A DNA stretch of 64,000 nucleotides, taken from positions 219,501-283,500 of the forward strand of contig JACZWU010000001.1 of the NCBI GenBank assembly GCA_022571985.1. Reading direction: 5' to 3'. The DNA comes from Candidatus Zixiibacteriota bacterium (GTDB taxonomy: Bacteria > Zixibacteria > MSB-5A5 > GN15 > FEB-12). This document shows, piece after piece, positions 35,623 through 43,830 of the stretch; the first letter of the stretch is position 1; the number at the start of each line of letters is the position of its first letter. The notes below the pieces were generated by a model. It was given only the letters and a program-made list of their open reading frames with translations, was not told where the DNA came from and did not search any database. The position numbers and the translations under genes are program-made.

Positions 35623-37284
35623 TCAGGAGATGTTTTCGGAGAATTCGGCAGTATACATGATATAGCGGTTACGACCGCTGTTTTTGGCCTTCAAAAGGGC
35701 CATATCAGCCTTAAAAACAAGGCTTTTCCCACCTGAGGCATGCATCGGAAATACTGCTCCTCCCAGGGAAACAGTACAATAAAGAGGCTCAGATGAATTC
35801 TCCAGCAGAATTTTGGTCTTGGCGATAGTTTTAAGGATTCTGTCCATGAATTTGGCGCAGGTCTGGCTATCGGCTTCGGGCATAATCACACAAAATTCAT
35901 CGCCGCCGTAACGGGCTATGATATCGATTTCTCTTATTGACTTTTTGAGTGACTTTCCGACCTGTCTTAAAACCGCATCACCGGCCTGATGACCAAAGGT
36001 ATCGTTGACCGTTTTTAGTTCATCCAGATCAAAAAGAACGAAAGCCAGATGTCTCTTGAATCGTTTGGCGCGGCTTATCTCTTCTCTCAGGCGCTTGTAC
36101 AAATATCTTTGATTAGCCAGACCTGTCAGAGCATCTGTAAAAGAAAGCTCCTCTGCCGTTTCGTAGGCCTTGGCGTTGGTCATCAGATCTGAGGCATAAG
36201 CCTTAAACTGAATCAGCTGAGTTTCGGCCTGACTGGACTGTCCCCGGCATTCCCATAACAAAACAGATTTCCGGCCTGGATCCAGATTGAACTCAAGAGC
36301 ATGAGTAAAGCCGCTGCTTTGTACTTCCTCAAGCCAGCCGGCCAATGTTTCGCTTTGACTATTAATTTCATTCAGAGGCTGCGGGCTTTTACCTTTGACC
36401 AGCTTGATCAAATTTTCGAGAACAGAATCTGTCGGTGTGGAAATTGAATTCTTCGTTTTAGGGGGACGCTGCAATGTTGAACTATTGTTCTTGCCGGAAA
36501 TATGCGCCAGCAGAACTTTGCTGGTACCGAGTCTTTTACTGAGCGGCTCCATGACCGCCTTTAACAGTTTATCAGAATTTCTGATTTTCGCCAGTAACAA
36601 CAAATCTTCGGTAACTAAGCCCGGGCTTCTTTCTATCGGGCTCGTTTTTACTTTTATGAGAGTGTTTGTTTCCAATTTCTTTTCGAGATTCAAATATCTT
36701 GATTCGTGCCATTTGATATGGTAAGCGGCAGACAGAGAATGCGCCAGACTGGCCACCAGTAAAGTAAACGAGGGCGATTTGGTTTCAAAATTACTGCTGA
36801 CAAAATATACGCCGTAGAGGTTGCTGCGCCAGTAAACAGGGAAATAGGTGTCCAGCCCTAAATCGTCAAGCATCATCAGAAACTCTTTAGAAACAATTGT
36901 TTTCAGCTTGTTGATGTTTCGCGGCAGAAAATCTTCGCTGAAAAGTTCGCCCAATTTACTGTTGAAATGAATACGAAAATCTGAACGGTTAAAATTCTTG
37001 AGGCCGTGATAATAGTTGAGTTCTAAAATTCCCCTTTTCTTTCTTAAGAAAATTATCTTGCTGCAGCCAAAGAGAGTAGTCAAAAGTGTGGATACTTTGC
37101 CGGCCACCGCCTGAATATTGCCGACTGAACTATTGCTGCGCAGGAAATCAGAAAACTCCGGCAGGTTCATTTTACCCAGCAGACCCAGCTGCCTTCTCTC
37201 TCTTTTTATGCGCCTAAGCAGAAAAACTGAAAGCAGCATAACTGCAACAGCTAAAGCTATAATCAGGATAATTTCTATTCTCAT
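35623..37284 (-). CDS. GGDEF diguanylate cyclase with an N-terminal GAF-like region
   Basis: 553 aa. One N-terminal transmembrane helix (IEIILIIALAVAVMLLSVFLL). Residues about 45-190 resemble a GAF sensor, and a second divergent sensor-like part precedes the catalytic domain (about 385-545: LSFTDALTGLANQRYLYKRL, FVLFDLDELKTVNDTFGHQAGD, RYGGDEFCVIMPEA). The active-site GGDEF is intact, and REID five residues before it is an intact inhibitory I-site (RxxD). It should make cyclic di-GMP with product feedback. Next to STAS and SpoIIE-type genes, it looks like the output or a partner of a signalling cluster. Confidence 0.92.
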   Translation of the reverse strand: MRIEIILIIALAVAVMLLSVFLLRRIKRERRQLGLLGKMNLPEFSDFLRSNSSVGNIQAVAGKVSTLLTTLFGCSKIIFLRKKRGILELNYYHGLKNFNRSDFRIHFNSKLGELFSEDFLPRNINKLKTIVSKEFLMMLDDLGLDTYFPVYWRSNLYGVYFVSSNFETKSPSFTLLVASLAHSLSAAYHIKWHESRYLNLEKKLETNTLIKVKTSPIERSPGLVTEDLLLLAKIRNSDKLLKAVMEPLSKRLGTSKVLLAHISGKNNSSTLQRPPKTKNSISTPTDSVLENLIKLVKGKSPQPLNEINSQSETLAGWLEEVQSSGFTHALEFNLDPGRKSVLLWECRGQSSQAETQLIQFKAYASDLMTNAKAYETAEELSFTDALTGLANQRYLYKRLREEISRAKRFKRHLAFVLFDLDELKTVNDTFGHQAGDAVLRQVGKSLKKSIREIDIIARYGGDEFCVIMPEADSQTCAKFMDRILKTIAKTKILLENSSEPLYCTVSLGGAVFPMHASGGKSLVFKADMALLKAKNSGRNRYIMYTAEFSENIS

Positions 37285-37335
37285 AAATGCCCCGCCTATC
37301 CCTCTCGGGGATAGGTTTATAAAATTGTGTCCGGC

Positions 37336-38007
37336 CTAGCTGAGATATTGCTTCTGCCTGGTCAGCCTGAAGCGGGAGCGCTTCGATAACAGCTTGTTTT
37401 TCCTCAAGAGTTTGAAGACCCTCCACCAACTTACCTGGCTCGTATTAGAATCAATATTTATCTGCTCGGCCAGCTCGCCTATCGTCTGAAAGGGGTCACG
37501 CAAAATAGCGCTGACTAAAAGTTTGTCTTCAGAATCTTGTTTAACTTCTCCAATGCCAAGAAACTCAGCTCTGTTTCCATTATTACTTAAGCTTTCTATA
37601 ACCTTCAGACGGTTTACTTGCGGCTCTTTTTTTTTTGACGTCTCTCTCTCGCTTATAACTCCCAGAGAGCTGCGGGCGCTTTCAACAGTTTCGAAATGCT
37701 TCAGGACACTGTCAAATTCCAGAAGCTCGTAGACCTCTAAGACATTAGTTACCATTCCGGCCAGCAGAATGTCGCCGTCATTGTCGCGTATATCCCCAAT
37801 CTTTGAGATTAACACTCCCCAGCCTGCCGAAGAAATATAATCGACACCAGCCAGATCCAGAATAATCTGATAACGCCCGCGATTTAAGAGCGACTCTATG
37901 GTTTCTTCGAGCTCCGTTGAGGTGGTCGTGTCAATAACGCCATCAACCCGTATCTCAGAAACTTTATTCTTGTCAGACTCTGACAATGATATTGAAAGAT
38001 TTGCCAT
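37336..38007 (-). CDS. STAS-domain anti-anti-sigma-like protein with a C-terminal winged helix
   Basis: 223 aa. The STAS domain (about 1-115) has the phospho-acceptor region VDYISSAGWGVLIS, as in SpoIIAA/RsbV. A linker (about 115-160) follows, then a winged-helix-like segment (LLVSAILRDPFQTIGELAEQIN and SWWRVFKLLRKNKLLSKRSRFRL). Anti-anti-sigma factors normally consist of STAS alone, so the DNA-binding-like tail is unusual. The gene is 72 nt after the HATPase-SpoIIE gene, whose kinase and phosphatase domains could phosphorylate and dephosphorylate this protein. Confidence 0.85.
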   Translation of the reverse strand: MANLSISLSESDKNKVSEIRVDGVIDTTTSTELEETIESLLNRGRYQIILDLAGVDYISSAGWGVLISKIGDIRDNDGDILLAGMVTNVLEVYELLEFDSVLKHFETVESARSSLGVISERETSKKKEPQVNRLKVIESLSNNGNRAEFLGIGEVKQDSEDKLLVSAILRDPFQTIGELAEQINIDSNTSQVSWWRVFKLLRKNKLLSKRSRFRLTRQKQYLS

Positions 38008-38079
38008 AACTACCTATGAATATATCCCAAAACCCATAAATTTGAAACACAAAAATGTCTATCTGTCTCCAGAAACTGC

Positions 38080-40098
38080 TCAGGCACGATTTTCTGCCAG
38101 CGCTCTTAAGATAATCTTCTTTGAGTCAATTTTCTTTCTAGGAATATTTCCAAAACGGCCCAGCAGCATTGTTATATCATCAGAAAACGGTTTGTCACCC
38201 GAATATTTCTTGAGCTTCCGTATAATCTTCGATGACAGCTTACTGACCGAGTTGCCGTTGATACCCACCGTTATACCGTCAAAAGTTTCCAGCAGCCGCT
38301 CTATGCCGAACTGAACCCCTTCGCTATCGGAAGTTTCGGTGACTCCGTCGGTGTATAACAGGAAGGTGTCGCCTTTGCCGATTTCAAGTTTTACTTCTTT
38401 GAGACTTCCGGCAAAATCATCTTCGGATTTGCCCGGCATCCCCAGCGGCATTCCTCCCGGATTGATTCGCTCAATTTTTCCGCTTTTGCCGCTGCGGTAG
38501 AGCATCGGGTTATGACCGGCAGAAACTGCAGTCATGACTTTTTTATCGGCTTCATAAAGTATGACAAAGGCCGTAATGAAAATCCCCGGAGGGATGTTGT
38601 CCCTTAAGTAAGCATTGGTTTTAAGCAGAACTTTTTTGGCTGAAGACTGCCCTTGAGCATATATGCGAAGAACCGTACGGAGCATCGACATGACCATGGA
38701 AGCCGGCACCCCTTTTCCGGAGACATCGGCTATGACCAGGCAGTACTTGTTATTGCCTACTTCCATAACATCATAAAGGTCGCCGCCTACCTGCGAGGCT
38801 GATTTGTAGTAGGCATCAAGTTCCAGCCAGGGCAGCTCTGGAAGTCTTTTGGGCAGCAGTGCCTTTTGAATCTGCGAGGCAACCTCTATTTCTTTGGCCA
38901 CTCTCTCCTGCTCTATGGCGGTTTTGCGGTCCCGGTTGATACGGGTTATCATCTGATTAAAAGCTCTGGAGATTTCAAAAAATTCCTCGGCGCCTTCCAG
39001 TGGCAGCTCTGATTCGGATTCGCCCGATGTAAACCGTTTCACCCGGCGGGTGATTCGGGCGATAGGGTCTACAAAGTAATTTGACAGTAAGTATATGCCC
39101 AGCATTCCGAACAAAAGCAGAACCATCGTCAGTCTGACAATGGCTACCCTGGCGTTTAACAGCTGTTCGGCGACAGCCGCGGTACTGAAAGTAACGTGCA
39201 CCGTTCCTAATCTGTTCTGTCCGGCCATAACCGGCATGCTCATATAGTTTAAGTCGGCCGAATGCTTGAGAGGTTTGCTTTCTGTGACAATGGCGCTGGT
39301 GGTCATGGACTCAGGCGGCTGGAAACTCTTGCGAATATTTCTGATATCTTCGGAGTGAGCTAAAACAATACTGTTGGTGTCGGTGATTACAATTAGTTTT
39401 AGTTCGGGGTTGGCCCGCAGGTAGCTAACTATCAGCTCATCAAATTCTACATCCGAGCGGCTGTTTAGCATATAGCCGGCTGTCTGGTCGGCGATGGTAG
39501 TACCTAAGGCGACCACTTTGTCGTTGAGATTTGAGTATACCTGACGGGTAGTCTGATGATTTATAAAGTAATACGAGACCCCTATTATGGCCGCCAGTAT
39601 GATAAATGTAGAAACCGAGAATTTTACCCTGAGAGGCATCATTCTGCCCAGGGCGCCGCTTCTTTCCGGCTCCGGCTTGAGACGCTTGACCATGCGCATC
39701 TCGTTCTTGCTGGGAGTTGAGATATACTCAACCGAGTCCATAATTTTCTGAACCATGTAAAAGCCGAGTCCGCCTTTACGGCCGGTCTCGATAAGTTTTT
39801 TTAAGTCAATTGAACCGGCAAAATCCGGCTGGAATGAACGGCCAAAATCTGTCAGAGAGAGCACTAACTTGTTTTTATATATTACCAGTTTGAGGGCGAT
39901 TTTCCCTTTTTCATACTTATATGAATGTCTGATAATATTGGTGGCTACTTCTTCGACAACCAGCTGCAGCGCATGAATATCGCGGCTGGAATAATCGGCA
40001 GCCAGACAGTTCTCTTTGACCACCCGCTTCATTTCATCAAGCTGCGATAAATCGGCCGGATAGGCGGCATTGATCTCTTTTATGGCACCCCAAAACAT
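38080..40098 (-). CDS. Fused anti-sigma-type HATPase, HAMP and SpoIIE/RsbU phosphatase sensor
   Basis: 672 aa. Residues 10-140 are an RsbW-like kinase fold: N box LQLVVEEVATNIIRHSY, G1 LTDFGRSFQP, G2 GRKGGLGFYMV. Transmembrane helices at about 158-179 and 330-350 flank an extracytoplasmic sensor region. A HAMP domain (about 350-405) and a PP2C phosphatase of SpoIIE type follow (430-655: VGGDLYDV, ADVSGKGVPAS, SAGHNPML, YTDGVTE, DDITML). Opposing kinase and phosphatase functions thus share one membrane chain. The STAS gene downstream is the likely substrate; no sigma factor is adjacent. Confidence 0.92.
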   Translation of the reverse strand: MFWGAIKEINAAYPADLSQLDEMKRVVKENCLAADYSSRDIHALQLVVEEVATNIIRHSYKYEKGKIALKLVIYKNKLVLSLTDFGRSFQPDFAGSIDLKKLIETGRKGGLGFYMVQKIMDSVEYISTPSKNEMRMVKRLKPEPERSGALGRMMPLRVKFSVSTFIILAAIIGVSYYFINHQTTRQVYSNLNDKVVALGTTIADQTAGYMLNSRSDVEFDELIVSYLRANPELKLIVITDTNSIVLAHSEDIRNIRKSFQPPESMTTSAIVTESKPLKHSADLNYMSMPVMAGQNRLGTVHVTFSTAAVAEQLLNARVAIVRLTMVLLLFGMLGIYLLSNYFVDPIARITRRVKRFTSGESESELPLEGAEEFFEISRAFNQMITRINRDRKTAIEQERVAKEIEVASQIQKALLPKRLPELPWLELDAYYKSASQVGGDLYDVMEVGNNKYCLVIADVSGKGVPASMVMSMLRTVLRIYAQGQSSAKKVLLKTNAYLRDNIPPGIFITAFVILYEADKKVMTAVSAGHNPMLYRSGKSGKIERINPGGMPLGMPGKSEDDFAGSLKEVKLEIGKGDTFLLYTDGVTETSDSEGVQFGIERLLETFDGITVGINGNSVSKLSSKIIRKLKKYSGDKPFSDDITMLLGRFGNIPRKKIDSKKIILRALAENRA

Positions 40099-40157
40099 GC
40101 CAAAAAGAAGCCTATGAGGAAACCTTGAGTCTACTAAAAATTACAGCTAAAGCTATG

Positions 40158-41036
40158 TCAATTCTTTTCTTCGGCCTTAAGCCTGAGACTGGCCTGATTG
40201 ATATTGTTTAGCGTATTAGGGTTGTCAGGATAGGCCGTGAGAACCCTTTGCCAGGCAGCGATGGCATCACCGTATTTCTTATCGCGCATATGCTTTAATC
40301 CTTCAAGATAAAGCGGCCAGATTTCTTTGTCGGCCTGAAGAGTTTCCAGAGTTGCCGGCTCTGTATTAACCTGGGCTCTTACCTGAGAACTGCTCCTGTC
40401 TAAGCGCCGGAGATAACCAAGAGCTAACTGGTTGTCCGGTTCAATTGCCACAGCGCTCTCAAAAAGCGTTCTGGCTCTGCTCTTTTTGCCCTGCTGATAG
40501 CTTTTAATTGCCAGATTAAGCTGCTCGTTACGGCTTAGTTTTTTGAAAAGTTTCCGGCGGTAGTCGATAGCTGCTTTATTGAAAGGGTTGAGCTCTAAGA
40601 CTTTGTAATATGAATCGAGCGCAGCCGCATAATCGAATTTATGCTCGGCAAATGTTGCTGACTGGATATACTTTTTGATATCTATTTCACGCTCGCTTTT
40701 GATGCGCTGTTCCAGAGCGAAGGCTTTCTTGTTGGAGCTGTCGAGATTCTTGACAAAGTCCAGCAGCGACAAAGCCGCTACATAATATTTCTTTTTAATA
40801 AACGAGTCGGCCTGCAAAATATAGGCATCTATCAAAATTTTCTGTTCGCTGGTCTTGAATTTAGTTTCTGGTTTCTCTTTTTCTGCCGACTTATCCTTTT
40901 CCACTTTATCAATTAAAAGCTCCCCCGCCTTAATTGACACTTGAACTGACAGCAGCAAAGCTAATACAAGACAATAGATTGAAAAATAACAACTTAAGCC
41001 TGAACGATTCCATACCAATTTATTCTTTAGATTCAT
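40158..41036 (-). CDS. Secreted TPR protein
   Basis: 292 aa. An N-terminal hydrophobic export signal at about 17-37 (CYFSIYCLVLALLLSVQVSIKA) is preceded by a longer-than-usual polar stretch (MNLKNKLVWNRSGLS). Helical repeats follow: LLDFVKNLDSSNKKAFALEQRI, ALDSYYKVLELNPFNKAAIDYR, ARTLFESAVAIEPDNQLALGYL, AIAAWQRVLTAYPDNPNTLNNI. No other domain is seen. It precedes the HATPase-SpoIIE gene by 59 nt and may be the first gene of that unit, perhaps supplying a periplasmic partner for the sensor (inference). Confidence 0.82.
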   Translation of the reverse strand: MNLKNKLVWNRSGLSCYFSIYCLVLALLLSVQVSIKAGELLIDKVEKDKSAEKEKPETKFKTSEQKILIDAYILQADSFIKKKYYVAALSLLDFVKNLDSSNKKAFALEQRIKSEREIDIKKYIQSATFAEHKFDYAAALDSYYKVLELNPFNKAAIDYRRKLFKKLSRNEQLNLAIKSYQQGKKSRARTLFESAVAIEPDNQLALGYLRRLDRSSSQVRAQVNTEPATLETLQADKEIWPLYLEGLKHMRDKKYGDAIAAWQRVLTAYPDNPNTLNNINQASLRLKAEEKN

Positions 41037-41153
41037 ATATTCCCTGCCTTTGTTTTTGAGCCGGGGGGTTCTGATTTGTACTTAAAGTATATTTGCAACT
41101 ACTTAGAGTAAAGTTAAGCAAGGCTTGCTGTTTTGGCAACCCAGTTTGAGCTT

Positions 41154-42035
41154 TTAAGAACCGATATTTTCAGCGGCGGTGACGGTATTGGACAGCAGCA
41201 TAGCGATAGTCATCGGCCCCACCCCACCCGGAACCGGCGTGATATACGAGGCTTTTTCTTTGACCGCCTCAAAATCGACATCGCCCACCAGCCTGTAGCC
41301 CTTTTCTGTATCAGGGTCGTCAACGCGATTGATGCCGACATCGATAACAACCGCCCCCTCTTTGACCATATCCGCGCTGATGAAATTAGGCCGGCCGATA
41401 GCCGCAATTAGAATATCAGCCCGCTTGCAGACCTCGCTTAAATTACTTGTCCGGGAATGAGCGATAGTAACCGTAGCATTGGCCATCTTCCCTTTTTGCA
41501 TCAAAAGCGCAGCTACCGGCTTTCCCACAATATTTGAGCGGCCGACCACGACTGCCTCTTTCCCCTCGGTGCTGATGTCATAATATTCTAAAAGTTTTAT
41601 GATGCCGTGCGGCGTACAGGGCAGCAGTTTCCCCCGGCCGATAAGCATCTGACCGACATTAAACGGATGAAAGCCATCGACATCTTTTTCAGGGCTGATA
41701 TGAACTGTGATTTCAGGCTCATCTATCTGCTCAGGCAGCGGCGACTGTACTAAAAAGCCGTGAATTTTCGGGTTGGCGTTGAGACTTTCTATTATTTCAA
41801 CAAGCTCCTCTTGCGAGAGCGAAGCCGGCTGTCTGATGACTTCAGAATACATGCCCAGTCTATCGCAGGCTTTGGCTTTAGAATTTACATAAGTCTGCGA
41901 GGCCGGGTTGTCACCTACTAAAACCGCCGCCAGACCCGGAACGATGCCTTTTTCTTTCAAGGCTGCAATGCGGGGTTTCAAGCTAAGCTTGATTGATTTG
42001 GCAACTTCTTTGCCGTCTATAATTTTGGCCGACAT
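41154..42035 (-). CDS. folD: Bifunctional methylenetetrahydrofolate dehydrogenase/cyclohydrolase FolD
   Basis: 293 aa, normal length. Motifs: VGDNPASQTYVNSKAKACDRLGM with the catalytic Lys, GFLVQSPLPEQID, PEKDVDGFHPFNVGQM, PCTPHGIIKLLEYYDI, VVVGRSNIVGKPVAALLM and YITPVPGGVGPMTIAMLL. It converts methylene-THF to methenyl- and formyl-THF, supplying purine and initiator-tRNA formylation. Its ATG shares a base with the ymdB stop (TAATG), so translation is coupled. Confidence 0.98.
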   Translation of the reverse strand: MSAKIIDGKEVAKSIKLSLKPRIAALKEKGIVPGLAAVLVGDNPASQTYVNSKAKACDRLGMYSEVIRQPASLSQEELVEIIESLNANPKIHGFLVQSPLPEQIDEPEITVHISPEKDVDGFHPFNVGQMLIGRGKLLPCTPHGIIKLLEYYDISTEGKEAVVVGRSNIVGKPVAALLMQKGKMANATVTIAHSRTSNLSEVCKRADILIAAIGRPNFISADMVKEGAVVIDVGINRVDDPDTEKGYRLVGDVDFEAVKEKASYITPVPGGVGPMTIAMLLSNTVTAAENIGS

Positions 42036-42976
42036 TACACCCCATCCTCTTGTTCAGGTGTGGGGTGTGTCGCCTCTTCGGTCTTATCATTCCCATTGTC
42101 ACCGCCATTTTTCGGGTCGTCTTCGAGATCCTGCGTTTCTGTTTTGTCTCTTTTGAAAATCGCGTCTCTGCTGGCTTCGGCATCTTCAATATCAAAACTA
42201 TACTGGTAACGTTCGATGCTAATCGCCCTGCCCGTCTCTGTTTCTACTCTGACAATCACGCCGGTAATTTTAACATCATCTTTGGCAGTGGTAAAGCGCT
42301 TGGGCATGCCGGTCACAAAACGACCGAGACTGGGGCCGACTTCCATACCGATCACCGAATCATAAGGACCGGTCATACCGGCGTCACTGATATAAGCGGT
42401 GCCTTTGGAGGTCACCTTTTCGTCGGCGGTCGGTACATGAGTATGAGTGCCGACAAGCGCCGAAACTTTGCCGTTTAGGTGATACATCATAGCCTGTTTT
42501 TCAGAAGTAGCTTCGGCGTGGAAATCGACAAAGATGATTTTCGCCTGCTCACTCATGGCTGTCAGCTGACGGCTGGCTTTCTTGAATGGACAGTCGATGT
42601 TGGCCATATAAGTCCGGCCCATCAGGTTTAAGACACCGATTTTGACGCCATTTACATGATCAACAAACACACCCGAACCGGGCACCCCGTGGGGGTAATT
42701 ATCCGGTCTCAGAAGTCTCGGCTCCTGGGCAATATATTCGAGTATATCTACCCTGTCCCAGATATGGTTGCCCGAAGTTTGCAGGTCGACTCCATAGGTG
42801 AAAATCTTCTGAGACATCTCAGGCGTAATCCCGAAACCGCCGGCAGAGTTTTCGACATTGGCGATAACATAATCGGCGCCGAATTTTTCTTTGATAGGGA
42901 TTGTCAGATGTGCGGTCGCCTGCCTGCCGGCCTTGCCGCAAATGTCAGCAATAAAGAGAATTGTGAATACGGACAT
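42035..42976 (-). CDS. ymdB: YmdB-family metallophosphoesterase (TIGR00282 type)
   Basis: 313 aa. Metal-binding motifs of calcineurin-like phosphoesterases: LFIADICGKAGRQA, VIANVENSAGGFGIT, TSGNHIWDR, FVDFHAEATSEKQA, LVGTHTHVPTADE and YISDAGMTGPYDSVIG. In Bacillus YmdB is a cyclic-nucleotide and RNA-related phosphodiesterase and is encoded after rny. Here rny is 3.8 kb upstream, with an accessory interval between. The C-terminal about 45 residues form an acidic, low-complexity tail absent from most relatives. Confidence 0.93.
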   Translation of the reverse strand: MSVFTILFIADICGKAGRQATAHLTIPIKEKFGADYVIANVENSAGGFGITPEMSQKIFTYGVDLQTSGNHIWDRVDILEYIAQEPRLLRPDNYPHGVPGSGVFVDHVNGVKIGVLNLMGRTYMANIDCPFKKASRQLTAMSEQAKIIFVDFHAEATSEKQAMMYHLNGKVSALVGTHTHVPTADEKVTSKGTAYISDAGMTGPYDSVIGMEVGPSLGRFVTGMPKRFTTAKDDVKITGVIVRVETETGRAISIERYQYSFDIEDAEASRDAIFKRDKTETQDLEDDPKNGGDNGNDKTEEATHPTPEQEDGV

Positions 42977-43001
42977 TACCCGTACTTTCTAAGGCGAATA
43001 T

Positions 43002-43034
43002 TTGTCATTCCCGCGGAGGCGGGAATCCATCTTG
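43002..43034. repeat. GTCATTCCCGC...GGGAATCCATCTTG repeat
   Basis: TTGTCATTCCCGC (43002-43014) and GGGAATCCATCTTG (43021-43034) match the two blocks at 16991-17003 and 17039-17052. It sits immediately upstream of ymdB. Confidence 0.75.
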
Positions 43035-43060
43035 TGGGCGGCAGACGTCTCGTCTGCCCC
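43034..43060. repeat. Hairpin repeat, left end of the accessory interval
   Basis: GTGGGCGGCAGACG-TCT-CGTCTGCCCC forms a stem. The same element with few changes lies at 46606-46633 in the same orientation, at the far end of the accessory genes. Confidence 0.75.
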
Positions 43061-43305
43061 TAATTCGGTGCCTCGCCATACACCAAACCATTAGCTTAAT
43101 ATAACTCAGTGAGGAGTCTAATATATCCCTACTTTCAACGCAATAGAATTGATTGAATCAAGAGTTGGATGTGATCATCGGCGAGGAATCCGCCATGCTG
43201 AAAAGACACGGTCCCCAACGTAGTCGAGGGAAAGGCGAGAATTCATGAAGTATAGAATCTATCTAAAAGTTGCCTCAAATTCTTTTTTACTAAGAAAAGT
43301 CTCTA
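43061..43305. other. Gene-free stretch between repeat and YwgA-like gene
   Basis: No frame with coding character, RNA gene or clear terminator was recognised in these 245 nt. The composition is mixed and looks like decayed sequence. Confidence 0.5.
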
Positions 43306-43830
43306 TTATACTAACTCTTTAGAAATTCGGTTAATTGCGCTTAATGCTTCATCTTTGCTTATGTGAGGTTTAATTTGGTGAATTCTGTCTGCTAATTCAA
43401 CATGAGTACCTTCAAAATTTTTCAAAGCATAAAGAGCTGTTGCATACCTTTCGAGCTCCGAAACATTATCATGATCTCTGAAAAAAGTATCTATCGTCCA
43501 GGCAATATCTCTTTCATACCCCTGAGCATGCGCTGAAACAAGACTTCTGAATGATGACGCATGCTTCCCATTTGAAAAGTGGGAGCCATATGGTGGAGAT
43601 TCTTTCCTCTCGAGAATTCCTGTTGCTTCAAGAAACGTCAGTTCACTTTTCAAATCGAATGAATAGGGACCATATTTATATAAGACAAATGAATAACCGA
43701 GGTCAAGATTGCGCAAAATTGACAGAAAATATATTGCTTTTTGAATATGTGTTTCACCAGTCCAAGAGCCAGCCCGATTCAGTTTTTCAACTAAATCTAG
43801 CAGCAAAACCCGTCTCTCATCGTTATTCAT
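43306..43830 (-). CDS. YwgA-like protein, partner of an HD-domain hydrolase
   Basis: 174 aa. The sequence GETHIQKAIYFLSILRNLDLGYSFVLYKYGPYSFDLKSELTFLEATGILER matches the YwgA / Panacea-like pattern, in which a winged-helix-like domain carries YGPYS. In Bacillus ywgA lies beside the HD-domain gene ywfO; here the start overlaps the HD gene by 8 nt in the same order. Function is unknown; Panacea-type proteins elsewhere serve as antitoxins, so neutralising the HD partner is one option (inference). A+T content is higher than in the flanking housekeeping genes. Confidence 0.75.
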   Translation of the reverse strand: MNNDERRVLLLDLVEKLNRAGSWTGETHIQKAIYFLSILRNLDLGYSFVLYKYGPYSFDLKSELTFLEATGILERKESPPYGSHFSNGKHASSFRSLVSAHAQGYERDIAWTIDTFFRDHDNVSELERYATALYALKNFEGTHVELADRIHQIKPHISKDEALSAINRISKELV

